From NCBI RefSeq assembly GCF_963855985.1, contig NC_087096.1:13826001-13890000 (forward strand): a stretch of 64,000 nucleotides of DNA, given 5' to 3'. Of this stretch, positions 1 through 13,700 are shown piece after piece (position 1 is the first letter of the stretch; the number at the start of each line of letters is the position of its first letter). The notes under the pieces were generated by a model. The model ran no database searches, had not been told where the DNA came from, and saw only the letters and a list, made by a program, of their open reading frames with translations. A program made the position numbers and the translations under genes. Source of the DNA: Ostrinia nubilalis. Its lineage: Eukaryota > Arthropoda > Insecta > Lepidoptera > Crambidae.

Positions 1-301
1 ACTTGACTAGAGTGTGTTTAGTTGATATTGATTTAGTAAAATATGGAATTATATTTAAAATTACATTTATTCGATATTATTACATAAAATATTATTATTT
101 TACTGAATCTATAATAAATCTAGATTTTTAACACTATTGTAAGTGGTTTTTTGAAATTAAATTGATTAGGTAGATTTCAAATTAAATAACAATTATTAGT
201 GTAATCATAAATTCATTTAAAATGAGAGAGAGTGAGAGAAGAAAGTTCAACGTGCATTATTAATACATTATGCGAGACTTTAAATGCTAGGTTTGTATTA
301 T
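1..301. other. AT-rich non-coding sequence
   Basis: No open frame, RNA gene or recognisable repeat; presumably intron or upstream flank of the myosin gene. Confidence 0.6.
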
Positions 302-680
302 CGGCCGTTTGGTGTAGTGGTTCGAAACGGACTACTATTCCGGAGGTAGCGGGTTCGATTCCCGCACAGTACAAACATTTGTGTGCATGAACATATTTGT
401 TTGTATTGGACTGGGTGTTTTCTATGTATAGTAAGTATGTATTTACAAAAAAAAAGTATTTAAGTATGTATGTTTATTTATATCCGTTGTCTAGTACCCA
501 TAGTACAGTCGACAGCACATCAAGCTATACATTTTCGTTGCAAACTCGCCCCTATCGCAACTACGTAAGATACCGCAGTGTTTACGTTGACGTGCTGTCG
601 ACCGTACAAGCTTTGCTTAGTTTGGGACTAGAAGCGCAGTGTAAAATGTCTAAGGAATTAAGGATATTTATTTATTATTT
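302..680 (+). mobile_element. tRNA-derived SINE, interrupted
   Basis: The head (304-375) looks like a tRNA with an A-box-like 'TGGTGTAGTGG' and B-box 'GGTTCGATTCC'. The body ('ACTGGGTGTTTTCTATGTAT', 'CCGTTGTCTAGTACCCATAG', 'AGCTTTGCTTAGTTTGGGAC') is a combination I recall as a common lepidopteran SINE, with a TTTA-rich tail near 665-700. A 97-bp element is inserted at 507-603. It is not a functional tRNA because the head runs straight into the SINE body. Confidence 0.8.
507..603. mobile_element. 97-bp MITE nested in SINE, GTAC duplication
   Basis: Near-perfect terminal inverted repeats GTCGACAGCAC...GTGCTGTCGAC lie just inside the ends. GTAC flanks both sides (503-506 and 604-607). Removing one GTAC plus the insert restores the usual SINE sequence, so the boundaries are well supported. 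Confidence 0.75.
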
Positions 681-1009
681 ATTTTATTTATTAACTTTTA
701 TCTTAAGAACAAAATCATTTTGACATATTTCCATACCTACATAATTCTTAATTTAAGAGTTATTCGAGAATTGGTGAAAATTAAATATCAGCCCCAAAAA
801 AAAAATCTTTTCTATGGCAGAATGAGAAACACCAAAAAATCCTTTATCAAAACAATGGCACGTGTCGAAAGATGATTCAATGTTTAAAGTAGACACGCAG
901 ATTTGAATTATTAAGTAATAGAAAGAGAGGTCAATAAGACAAAATGACTAGCATGCAACTACTCGCGTATAAATTGTAATCACGCACTTATTACAATACA
1001 TACATGATT

Positions 1010-1200
1010 AGTCCGTATGCGTACTGGCGATGTATATTTTGGCGCAAGATAATTGACCTAAGTCACTACAAAGTATACGCGAGCAGTACGCAGCATATGC
1101 GTACTGGTCGTGTATAGTTTGGAGGAGCTTAGTAAAAAAAGTCATCTCCAAACTATACTCGATTAGTTTCACACCCTTGCGTTCTGGCTATGTATAGAAC
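1010..1200. repeat. Three-copy motif with inverted segments
   Basis: A motif of the form ATGCGTACTGG..RTGTATA..TTTGG occurs near 1017 and 1095, with a weaker version at about 1178. An inverted partner (CCAAACTATAC) lies at 1148. This is probably a degraded foldback element upstream of the first myosin exon. Confidence 0.45.
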
Positions 1201-1291
1201 GGAAAGACGCTACTCAGAGACTTTGTTGGGAGGTGGTCATCCCCCGGGCCTAGGGTTGCCAGGTACACTGGTATTCTTCTGATAATAGTTA

Positions 1292-1350
1292 TTTTTCCGC
1301 CCTCCAAATGAGCAACGGCGAAGAAGTAGGCGACACAGTGTAGCCCCAAT
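1292..1350 (+). pseudogene. Broken partial copy of myosin exon 1
   Basis: The sequence matches the exon 1 acceptor pyrimidine tract and first codons (compare 1446-1520), but about 16 bases covering the AG are deleted. The copied frame has ATG at 1308 and reaches TAG at 1341, where the real exon has TGG. This is the only exon copy located upstream of its source. Confidence 0.75.
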
Positions 1351-1455
1351 TATGTCTTGACTGCCCCTCTATTACCTCTAGTAATCTGTCATTTTATGGT
1401 GTAATCTTATTGGTGATATTTTTCAAATAGATATTAAAAGTTCCTTTTTCCGCAG

Positions 1456-1706
1456 CCCCAGACCTTTGCCCTCCAAATGGGCAATGGCGAAGAAGAAGGC
1501 GACCCAGTGTGGCCCCGCGAGGAGTTGGGCCCTACAGGCGTGGACGATATGACGCGTCTCCACGACCTTCACGAGGCGGCCCTACTGTGGAACCTGAAGC
1601 TGCGATACGAACAGGGGCTCATCTACACTTACGCCGGCTCCATACTGGTGGCCGTCAACCCGTACCGGCCCGTAGATGCTTTGTATGGACTGCAGACTGC
1701 TAGGAG
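1456..1706 (+). CDS. Myo15: Myosin XV exon 1 seen: start of motor domain
   Basis: A strong acceptor (pyrimidine tract then CGCAG) ends at 1455. The frame is open from 1456, seven codons before the Met at 1477, so this may be an internal coding exon with more N-terminal sequence outside the window. Residues 1-77 contain '[20 protein letters not shown]' followed by '[14 protein letters not shown]', the canonical start of a myosin motor. The donor is AG/GTGAGG at 1707, phase 2. If transcription begins nearby, Met 1477 could be the start instead; an in-frame reading cannot decide between these. Confidence 0.85.
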
Positions 1707-4700
1707 GTGAGGTTTCATTCTGTTCACCCTAAATGCCAAATTATCTGACTAACAAGAGAATTAGAAGTCGGGTTAATAACTCGCAAAAACCACTTCGCAC
1801 GTAAGATCAGACTCTTGAGAAAGCATATCAGAGAAAGAAGCCATAGCAATACAGAACTACACTCAAAACTCTACTCACTTAACTTACCTAGTTGTTCTCA
1901 GTTTGGAAAGTTCACTTCTGTTCTGTATTACTCGTACTCGTACTAGAATGTTAGTACCCATTATTGTTTGTTACTACCAAATAGAAAATACAATTCTAAA
2001 TAAACATTTTATCGCTTTCCAGATACCACGCAGCGGAAGCCCTAGGAGACCTTCCGCCTCACCTCTTTGCCATAGCCGCCGCTGCGCGCGCCTCTCTGCC
2101 CCAGCCGCAAGCCATACTCATCTCCGGAGAATCCGGCGCTGGAAAGACCGAGTCCACCAAACTGGCCGTCCAGTTCCTCGCAGCAGTAGCCCCTGCCCCT
2201 CCCGGCAGAGCCCCCGTCTCCGAACAAATCCTAGAAGCAGCACCCCTGTTAGAGGCCTTCGGAAACGCCAGAACGCCAAAAAACCACAACTCTAGTCGCT
2301 TCGGCAAGTTGCTCGAACTATACTTCAAAGACGGAGCGTTAGCCGGCGCGAGAGTCGCCCATTACTTGCTGGAGAAGTCTCGGATAGTCACGCAATCGCC
2401 TGGCGAAAGGAATTACCATGTCTTCTATGAGTTGCTAGCTGGATTGGATGAAGAACAAAGGCGATCACGAGGTCTTTTAACCGCTGAGCATTACTTTTAC
2501 CTAAATCAAGGAGGAGATTCAGGAGGCGCCGGCGCTGGCGCTGATTGGTCGGCTTTATGCGGCGCGATGCAAGTTTTGGGCATTGGAGATTCCGAGAGAG
2601 AGGATATTATAAGAGTGCTGGCGGCTGTTCTGCATTTGGGTAATGTGTATTTCCATAGAAGGCAACTGCGTCATGGTCAGGAGGGGGTGCAGTTGGGTGG
2701 CGGTGCTGAAGTGCGCTGGGCAGCGCATCTGTTGAAGGTCCCCGCTGAGGCATTGGCAAGGGCGTTAACGACGAGGGTCACGGCAGCGAGGGCGGAACGC
2801 ATGAGGTCTCCCCTCCCGATTGATCAGGCTTTGGACGCGAGAGACGCGTTCGCTAAAGCCCTATACTCTTCTCTATTCAACTGGCTAGTCCTCCGAATAA
2901 ACTCGATAGTTCACCGCGCTGGGTTACACGACGCCCACCGCATATCTCTGCTCGACATCTTCGGGTTCGAAGATCTAGAGGAGAACTCTTTCGAGCAGCT
3001 GTGCATCAACTACGCGAACGAGACGCTGCAGCACTACTTCAATAAGCACATATTTAAGCTGGAACAACAGGAGTATCAGAAGGAGCGCCTGGAGTGGTCT
3101 AATTTGACTTGGAATGATAATTCTCCAGGTGCGTATGTTTTTATATAGCATACTGCTTCTAAAATATTGTTGAGATATCTGTCGAAAAATTAGCCTTTAA
3201 TAGACTATATTTGTTTGATGTTCTGGCATGAAAGAGAGTAGCTGCATTTCATGGTGAATGAGTTTTAATCTTGCTTTAATTGTTGCTTGACTCACAAATG
3301 TATCCACAATACAGACCTCACGTAGTATCCAATGTAAACAATGAGGTGCATAAATAATCGTGAATGTCTTTTATTTGCAGTGATCCAGCTTTTAAGCAAA
3401 AAGCCAGTGGGAATCCTGCATCTGTTGGACGATGAGAGTAACTTCCCGCGGGCGTCCGACGCGTCGTTCCTTGAGAAGTGCCATTATAACCACGCTTTAA
3501 ACGAATTGTACTCCCGACCGAGGTTAGGGGCTAATGAGTTTGGGGTAAGTGTTGTAAGGAGTATTGTTTTTAGTTCTGAGAAGTGAACGAGATTTTTGGT
3601 AGATCTTGCTAAAACTGACTGTCTTAAGACGGGGATAAAGGGGGAGCAAGTCTGATTCAGTGTATGGCTGGACTTTCATCAATATTTTTTCTATGATCGC
3701 CAACAGCTGACGTGTGTGTTATCTATTGACACCGTATACTTACACAATTGACCCACCGGCCACCGGATAACCTAGGTACTTGCTTTTTATGGGGAGTTTG
3801 GTGAAGTCACCATTTAAGGCATTTTGTAAATAAGCTCTTGATTGATAAAAATGCCTAATAGTTAACATTAGAAGATCTTCAAAGTTACTTTAGTGACTAC
3901 ATGCACCATGATACAATTTTCATTCTCAGATCAAACATTACGCCGGCCAAGTGTGGTACAACGTAGAAGGGTTCTTAGACAAGAACCGCGATGCCCTACG
4001 AGCAGACGTTCTAGAACTATTATGCAGCAGCGAAGTGCCTTTAGTGGCTGAAATGTCGGCTCAGCTACGCGCCCAGCATGACGCCAACAAAACATTACCC
4101 AGAGGAGCGAATGGACGCTTCGTTACTATGAAGCCCAGGACGCCGACGGTTGCAGCTAGGTATGTGAACGATTAGTGAACGTTAAAGAGCTATTATGCAG
4201 CAGCGAGGTGCTTTAATAGCTGAAATGTCGGCGAACTACGCGCTCAGCATGATGCCAACAAATAATTGCCCAAAGGAGAGAATGGACGCTTCGTTACTAT
4301 GAAGCCGATGACGCCTACGGTTGCAGCTAGGTATGTGAAGGATTAGTGTACGTTAGTGCTGTTATGCAGTAGCGAGGTGCCTTTAGTGGCGGAAATGTCG
4401 GCTCAGCTCCGCGCCCAGCATGACGCCAACAAAACATTGCCCAGAGGAGCGAATGGACGCTTCGTTACTATGAAGCCGAGGACACCTACGGTTGCAGCTA
4501 GGTATGTAAAGAATTAGTGTACGTTATAGAGCTGTTATGCAGCAGCGAGGTGCTTTTAATGGCAGAGATGTCAACCAAACCTTGGCGACAGGAGCGAATG
4601 GACGCTTCGCTACTATGAAGTCAAGGATGCCTACGATTGTGGCTAGGTACAAACCAAATTACTACATACCTGTATCTAGCAGGTTATCGCAGAAATGCGG

Positions 4701-7700
4701 TAAAATAGAGGTGTTTGACCATTTAACCTCGTGGTTTGGATAATCGGACTCATAAACTTCTTATATGTAATGCAGGGACCCCTCATCGCAATCTCACCTT
4801 TACCAACGATGCTCAATTAAACGCATTCTAATATGTCAATTTAACTTCAAATATCTCTTGCAGGTTCTCAGACAGTTTGCATCAACTACTGGAATCTATG
4901 TCGCGCTGCAACCCGTGGTTCGTGCGCTGCATCAAACCAAACACGGACAAATCACCGATGAGATTCGACATGCCTTGTGTGCTGGCCCAGCTGAGATATA
5001 CTGGAATGCTGGACACCATCAAGATCCGACAGACGGGCTATCCTATACGGATACCCTTCCAGAACTTCGTGGATCGATACCGGTAAATACAGTTTTATTC
5101 AACACTAGCAGCCGCCCGCGACTTCGTACGCGTGGATCCCGTTTTACCCCCTTAGGGGTGTAGTTTCGTAAAACCCTTTCTTAGTGGATGCCTGCGTCAT
5201 AACATCTACCTGCATGCCAAATTTCAGCCCGATCCGTCCAGTGGTTTGGGCTGTGCGTTGATAGATCACTGTCAGTCAGTCAGTCACCTTTGAGTTTTAT
5301 ATATTTAGACAGACAAGTCTCCCATGACGTTCGACATGCCATGTGTGTTAGACCAGCTGAGATATACCGGCATGCTAGACACCATCAAGATCCTATAGAA
5401 CTTCGTGGAAACATACCGTTTGAAGAAACAGTTTAATTCAAAATCAAAAACAAGTCCAACAGTTAATGTAACATTGCCTTGCTTTTGTACAAGCTTTTCA
5501 GCGCAGCCTGTATTATTTTCTCGTGATGTAATTTGTTTCCACAACCTTTCGGTGACTTTCTTGGATGCGAGCGGCGCAGGAGGCCTTTGTCCAGCAGTGG
5601 ACGTCTTTCGGCTGAAACGAACGAACGATGTAATTTGTATTGAGGTTACAAACTGTGGCCTGTTGATTGCCCTCCGAGTATTGTTGTTATTAATATTATG
5701 TATCTCTGTAGGTACCTGCTAAAGTCGACTCCACCTCGGTCGACGCCATACCGGGAGATTTGCAACTCAATCCTGGCCGAGATGCCTCCAACGGGTGCTG
5801 GTGAGTTAAACTGATTATACTAACGTCTCACAAACGATGCTTACTTAAATGAAGCAGCAAATCGAACGCACAGCATTGAACAGATCTCTGTGATTGGTTC
5901 GTGTGTCATCCTGTTCGTCCACGCGCACTGTGAGATCTCATAGTGTTTGTGAATACGGGCGTAAGTTCATTCCTGCTAAAACGCCGTCATTAATTCATAC
6001 ATAACTGATTTTATAACACATCTTTGCTGACTCATTCTAACGACATTTTAATTCTCTTAAAGTAATGCGTTTGCCTTAACGCAAGTGACTTATTTGAACT
6101 CATGTACTCGTATAATTGATGTAGGACTAAATAAGATTGAAATATATTCCGCCTACAGCTGTATTGTTATGGCGACCTAAAGACCTCATTATGACCGTGT
6201 GTTATGAACTTATATTTGTGATCTAAGTGCACGTACGAAGGCTAACCACAGCCTCAGCCTACATGGTAGAAAATTACATTCAATAAATCATACAAATGCG
6301 ATTTCATAGTAAAGGATGTGTACTTGTATAATCATAAAACACACCATGTATTCAAATAAGTTCGGAAAACAATCTTTTCTGAACAGTAGTGTAACTACAT
6401 AGTTAAATACACTTAATCTAACTTTTATTACCCACACAAATATCATAACCCACGATTTGTATTCTGCCAGCCTAAGATGCGCGTCACGATATAATCTTAT
6501 CGTCGATTTTAGACGACAAATGTATGGGCTTATCGTCCTAATACGATAATAATGATGCGCATCTTAAGTTAGCTGGATTCCGAGACATCATCATTTTAAT
6601 CATCAACGAAATACATTAATCTATGCGCGGAGACGACTTGTACAGTTTTTCTTAGACAGGCTTACGTTATTAAGATCTAGCTGATAACACTAGCCGTTAT
6701 TCTGATAATTGTTTTTGTTATTAGTTTTCCTTTTCATTACACTATTGTCAGTCACTTGTTTGGATATTTATCTTTATTACATCCAATCAATTCATGCAGT
6801 CATCTCATATCCGTGAGTGTGTCACTTGTTTTATAAATGTTGTGGTGAAATAAAATGGGGAAGCGATGGAAAGACGTCAAAAAACGTGGTTATTCTCTAA
6901 AAGCTTTGATTTTGTGTGAGTGTTTTAAGTTTGAAAGGTTACAAACACGATATTATCAGTGAGTCTGCAATAGAGACTCGATTTTTATTATCTGTACCCG
7001 GAAGTTTAAATTCCTTAGTATTTAGTGCTAGCGCGTACTAACATTTTTTCAAGCAAATTGACCGACTGTTGAACCACTAGCCAAGTTTGAACACAAAACG
7101 AAATTATAAAATAAAATGTTTTTTGAAACTTATAAAGTTCCCGTTTCGAGTAAAGTCCTCTCCCAGATCCAACCATGCTTATCCAGAGTTAGTTCGCGTT
7201 AAAACAATTTCTTATCCTTTTCTGACTTGTTGATGTTTGTTTGTAGTCGGCGCGGACTACCAACTAGGCGCAGCACGCGTGTTCATTCGGGAAGCGCTGC
7301 ATCGCGCTTTGGAACGCGCGCGCGCAGACAAGCTCAGAGCCGCCGCTACGAAACTGCAAGCACAAGTCAGGGGCTACTTGGCGAGGTGAGTGATTTCGAG
7401 GAGTAAGAGGCAAGAGCCCCCTCTTGGTGGTTCGTGAATCGGTTTACTATACCATAGATCGCAGGGTCAGCCCCCGCATATAACATTTGTGCGCATTCGG
7501 GAAGCGCTGTATCGCGTTTCAAACGCGCGCGTGCTGACATTACAAATTTTCCATACAAATTCAAAAAATCCGCTGACCAAAGCATAACACTCGAGTTTTG
7601 GCACGTTGCACTTTTTACCTTCAAGCTTTAGTACAGACCTCAGATCATAGAAAGAGAATAGATATGAACTCGCGCGTAACTACAACGAGAACCAGTGTCC

Positions 7701-10700
7701 CCACATTTCCCCCACCACAGCTCCCCACACACACATTCAACTGTGTAAAAACAAAGCGACTGAGAGTCTACGACAACATGTGCAACCGGCTTAAAAGTGC
7801 TGTGATTGGCCAGAAGGCGTGCCTTATGGCCAATCAATGGCCGCGTGACGTGACGCACACTTTGAAAACGCTAGTGAGAGAACAAAGATAAAATGGAGTC
7901 GACAAGATATCGATACTTTAAATCGCTTGAAATTGGGCAAGGCTCGAAACTGGTTTCACAAAATGCTTATGTATGAAAACCTTTTTATTATTATACGTTA
8001 TTATTAACTACTATCACGTATTTACTTTTTAATTATATTATACGCATATGTTTATCAAAAATAATGCCTATATTAGGCTTTCAACTAGCTCTTATAGTAA
8101 TCATAGTTGACAGTTACTAATTACTTCTACTGTTATTATTTTTTTTGTAAAATCTTATAATCGCAAGTAACACATCATTTTTTTATTTAAAATTACAAAA
8201 TAGAAAATTATAATTTACTTCTATTTATCGATAATAGGAAACCGCATTAGAACACGAGCACGGCACTATGTTACGACCGGCACATGCGGCCGTACTGTGT
8301 ATTTTCACACGACAGTGGATATCGGAAGAAATTAAATACATTGCGCAGTAGTTGAGCATGACATAAAGTGGTTGCTAACTAAATCGTCAATGTACAAGTG
8401 TGTTAGAATTTTTATCACCACTGATTTCGATATCGCAGTAACTGTTACGGCACTGAATTCGTTCGTAAAAATGTTAAGTTTTTTTTATTTATAACCAAAA
8501 TACCAATGGATTTGCAATACTTAAATGTAGTAAATGACTCCATTGTTCCTGTAGTTCTTCGTTTCACTTGTTTTATTGCACGTAACGACGCATTATCCAA
8601 AAAATTCGGAGAACATTTCCTTAGTACGACTGAATCGCGACTAACCTAGCTACGCGGCCGATGTTCGTTTCTGGGCATATCGCGGAGACACGCGCCACGC
8701 CCCCGTTTCACATCTATTCCCTTCTATGATCTGAGGTACAGACTATACCTACATTTTTATTGCAAATTCACACGTATTTACAGCAGAATATGATCCCATC
8801 GAGTTTAGCTTAATATCTGTACATTAACCCATAAGTATATTCCTGTTCCTGTACAACATCATGTTTCTATTCCAGAAAACGCTACAAACAGCTTCACCAC
8901 TCCACCGTCAAGGTCCAATCCTGGTGGCGTGGCGCGGTGGCCCGGCGACGGTTCCAGGTGGCCCGCCGAGGAGTTGTGAAAGCCCAGGCCTTGGTCAGAG
9001 GCCGCCGCGCGCGCAGACGGTTCGCTGCTATTAAAGAACAGCACAGAAGGAGGGTGGAGGCGCAGCAACAAGCGGCCAAGTGAGTATAAATAGATTGGCG
9101 TTTCTGCAGTCTAGCTCATGGTTACAGAGTAACGCCCGTATTCACAAACATTACTATGAGGTCTCATAGTACGCGTGAACACACAGAGTGACACATGAAC
9201 CAATCAAAATTATCTTTATTTGTATAGACTAATTAAATTAGTACTTACAAATCGTCAAATGCTCGTAAGGAACCTATACATACATGTCTCATTCTTTTTT
9301 GCCCTGCCAGCGCTTCGAGACAAACATCACACACCATGGTCATGACTTCGCCAATCAACGCGATTGAAGAAGATTATCGTAATAGATTAACAGCTAAGGC
9401 TCCCTTATCGTATAGGTTGAAAAGATTCCACCTCTATTGATACAACATAATTATTTTACTTTAGTAAGGGGGCGTCCATTAATTACGTGTGGGGGGGGGG
9501 GGGGGCAAGAAAAACCTCACTAAATCTCACGTGGGGGAGAGGGGGGGTAATACTTTTTCAGCAAGAAATAGTGGAAAATTAAAATAGAAATCTAAAGGGG
9601 GTTGAAAAACTGCCAAAATTGTCTTAAGTAATTAATGGACGCCCCCTAAGCTCCTATGTATTTTTTATAATTATTAATTATTATCCCAAAATCTCCCAAC
9701 AGGCGTCGCGCAGCAGAACAGAAAGCGCAAAAAGCAAAAGCGGAAAGCTTGCAAGCGCTCGAAGTGCCGGCTGACTTGGCGTTCATCTTGTCCAAGCTGG
9801 ACGAGTGGCAGCCTCCCCACACTGACAAGAATCTGGCCAAGGTAAGAGTTTTCATATCCTACTGCTTTCGTTGTTTATAAAAAAAAAATAACTTTTTACC
9901 TTAAGTTTTTTTTTATCCACAACGAGGAAGCTCTTGGCCTGTATCTCACCTGATGGTAAGTGACGATCAGGCCAAAGGTGGAAGCGAGCTTCACCCGGAA
10001 TCCTCAACCACGGAGGAACTGGCTATCTAACTGCCGGAACACAATAATGCTGTTAACATGATTTCAGCGTACCGAATGCCTCACTATAATGACTGAAGTG
10101 AAATCAATACATTCTATTTTTCGACCGATAGATAGAGGCGGAGGCCTGGAAGTCCTTCATGAGCTCTATCAAACGGTACCAATAATTAGGTTACACAATA
10201 AACTGGATGTATCCGAAAATTCAATATTTCCGGCTTCCATACGCCATTTGGTACCTACAGCCTAATAATATTAAAAACTGCACAAGATATTGTAAAACTG
10301 GTTACTGATCCTAAAAGTGCTTCAAGCTCTACGGTATCAATATTAAGTTACAGAATAAACTGGATCTATCAAAAAAACGAATTTTTCGATTCCATCTTCC
10401 ATACATTTAATTTAGTACTATAATGTATACCCACAGTCACGGCAATCATCTCTAGATAATATTGTAGCAAGTAAATAAAGCCTAAAACTAATATTGTCTA
10501 TAAATAATTTTAAATACGAATGCAATTTACGAGTTTATTTTAACTTTATTATTTAATTTTAAAAAAATACACTTAATGTTACGTAGGACATACATTTAGT
10601 GTGGAAGCTGGAAACATTGATTTTTCAGATAGGTCCAGTTTATTTTGTAACCTATTTACCGTTTGAAAGAGCCCGTAAACGTAAAGCACTTTCAGGATCA

Positions 10701-13700
10701 GTAACCAGTTATTCAATATCTTGTATAGTTTAGAAATAACCAAGTGAGATCACTTATCGTTTCCACCCTGTATAGGGAGGGCAACTAGTGAGCGCTAAAA
10801 CGATAGCCCTCATTGGCAGAGTTTTTGTGGGGACGGTGCATACGCACAGTCCCTTCCAAAAATTAACCATTAGTCTAGTGAAGGGGTTTTACTCGCTGTT
10901 GACTATGATTAGCAACCTAAGCATGTCTCTTACATGACATGATAAGGTGGACGCCGCAAGTCATTATTTGGAAAAAAATTTGGACACCGCGGGCTAGAAA
11001 AACGAAGCTCAGGATCGTAGCGCCATCTAGTAGCGCTCGTAGTTGCCTTCAGGAATGTGAATGTTTGGAACGGTTGTCGTTTTGCAAGGGTTACGTGCTC
11101 GGATGAAACGTAGAGACATCTAACGAAGGGTGCCGCAGACACTATTCTGTTGAGAACGTTTGTTCAGATTCTGTGATATAAGAGGTAATGGAAGTTTGTA
11201 GGTACATCCATAATTTCCTAGATGGCGTTTAATGAAAATGTTTAGGGAAACCACAATTTCTTATTAAATAAAATTGCTAAACAATAAAGTACGAGTTTGT
11301 TGTTGATACAAATACTTAATGCATAAATATTATGTTGACCTGTGCCTCTGCTGTGTTAAAATAAAATAATTCAGCTTCCCTGAACAACTGAAAAAGGGAA
11401 ATACCTTTTCTGCATCATCTAGGCCAAATTCTACGGTCACAATGTCCATATAATGTATGTAGTTTAAAATCGTTTCTATAAAGTACAGTCAGTGTCAAAT
11501 ACATAGTTCGTGACACCCAAAGTAGCCAAAAGTTCGTCTTTGTTACTTTAGAATAAGGTTGTGTTGTCTACTTTTTGGCCACTTTGATTTGGGTATCTCG
11601 AACTATTTCACGAAAATGAATGAAATCAGAAAAATGGTATTATAACGCAGGCGAGCAAGGCGCAGTAATAGTTAAAATTTTATTAATATTTTTATTGTAA
11701 TTACTTTCATGTGTACTACCCCTGAGATGGGCGTTGTTTTATAAAACCACACCCTGTATGTATATTAATAAACAAAACTTAACTTCCTACAGGTATCAGG
11801 CGACGTGTACGCCGAAGACGACTACATCCAAATGCCTCGTGACCTCCAGCAGTTCGCGTTCAACAAGTTCAGTTCGGTATACTTCGCCGACGGAGGCCAG
11901 CTCAGTCCTAAGAAGTACCCCATCACTAGGCCCTTCCTATCTAAAGCTGCAGTCAGGTAAACACTCAATTAGTATACTGTTGCTAAGTATAAAGTCCCCA
12001 CAGACTACAGACTTAACAGAAAAATATTCTACACCGAATGTCTGGCGCTAATGATTTGAGGAATATCGTGGGCAGCGCAAGACAGGTCTTTGTGAAAATC
12101 TTTGGATAGACCTTTGTCCAACTGTAGATGGCATTTGTTGGAAACAAACGAACTAACACTGAAAAATATTATATCATTTATCCATCTTTCTAAAAAGTCC
12201 ACTTCTAGAACAAGGATTTGAAAACAATCGGTCCTACATTGCCAGCATCCAGGAGCATATTTTCCAGATCAGAAATGTAATTCGTTTCAGCCGAAAGCCG
12301 TCCACTGCTGGACAAAGGCCTCCCCCAAGGACTTCCACAAAGAAAGTCCTGCGCCGCTCGCATCCAGAAATGGAATACTAATCAAAAATATTTTCGACAG
12401 TGTGCAAGGACTCTTTTTATGATTGCTATGCGTGGAATCTACTTACTGAAATAGTATCTAAAATTATATTATCATTTCAGAGATCAAGACTTCAATGATG
12501 CTGTAGCTACATTCAAACTGATATTGAGGTGGTGTGATGAATCCGCCGCTGGGAATGAAGCAAGGCAAAAGGTACCTACTACACTACACAAGTATAATAT
12601 TTGAACCGTTAATTTTTTAACAATTGGTGGGGTTTTGAACAATATTCTCCAATATTTAGAATATAATTAAGATATCTTAATTAATAGTTTCATTATTTAT
12701 TAATTTAATTTTAATACAATACTTACCATCATTACATTTTTTTAGAAATGGAAATGAAAAATGTGTCATTCGATGAAACGCGTCGCAAAAACCAGTGAAA
12801 ACTCCACGACACATTGTGTTACTTAAAACGATGCCGGCGTTACACAAGCAGTTTCCATTACACATGTATAAGTACATAAATCATCCGCTCTATTGCATTA
12901 CTAGATCCGCTGGTACAACTGATTAAATTGTAATTTTGTTGCCAACTCCACAGTTTTCGGCGATGCACGCCTTCGTAACGTCCTGCTCGCGTAACTGACG
13001 CGTAATATTTAATAGTGTAATAGAATTGACCGAATTATGTATAATGTAAAACGCGATCTAATTTGCTTTTTTTAAAGAAAATTATTCAAAATTTCAGTGA
13101 CTATCATGTTACAGTTACCCTAATTAATGTGCTAAAAAAGGAACCCGTAACCGTCATAATAACTTTGATCACTGTTTTGTTTTATCTGGTAAAAAAAACA
13201 AATCGTGATAAAAACTAAATTTTAACTAACCAGTTACATTTTATAAAACGAATTAAGTTGTCCGCGCAAACTCAAGACTGAAATGGATAGTACATAGTAG
13301 TAGGAGATGGTGTAGATAGATAAATTGTGAACAGAGAAGGCAAAGAGAATCGATCGGCTTATATGCATTTCTAATAATTCATAATATCATTGATACTCAT
13401 CCATATGGACGACCAGGTGAATAAATAAAGTGTTAACATAACAGCTTAACTGTAATTCTTGTTTATAAATTCCCACGCAGTCAGGAGAGCTCTTTTAGAT
13501 GTGTTAAATGCTCGTAACGTAATATAGATAAAACTAGAACGGTTCCAACGGTACTCAGCATACTATATTATTTCAAGGTGCTAGCAGACTACATAGCTTC
13601 ACGTGGGTTGGCGTCGCGAGGACTTCGCGATGAGATACTGGTGCAGCTGTGCAACCAAGCCAGCAGTGGTGATGCCCCGGACCGCGTGTGGCAGCTCATG

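Noticed and set aside
304..375. Possible tRNA gene
   Set aside because: A- and B-box-like motifs are present, but the sequence runs into a SINE body and lacks a complete cloverleaf; scored as SINE head.
4537..4743. Open frame of 68 codons
   Set aside because: Shifted-frame reading through a degraded exon 4 copy.
7598..7891. 97-codon plus-strand open frame
   Set aside because: Starts outside and ends inside the 7639-8735 transposon; no similarity or splice support.
9491..9505. G-run as a functional G-quadruplex
   Set aside because: It lies inside a MITE and is a single homopolymer run, which sequencing also handles poorly.
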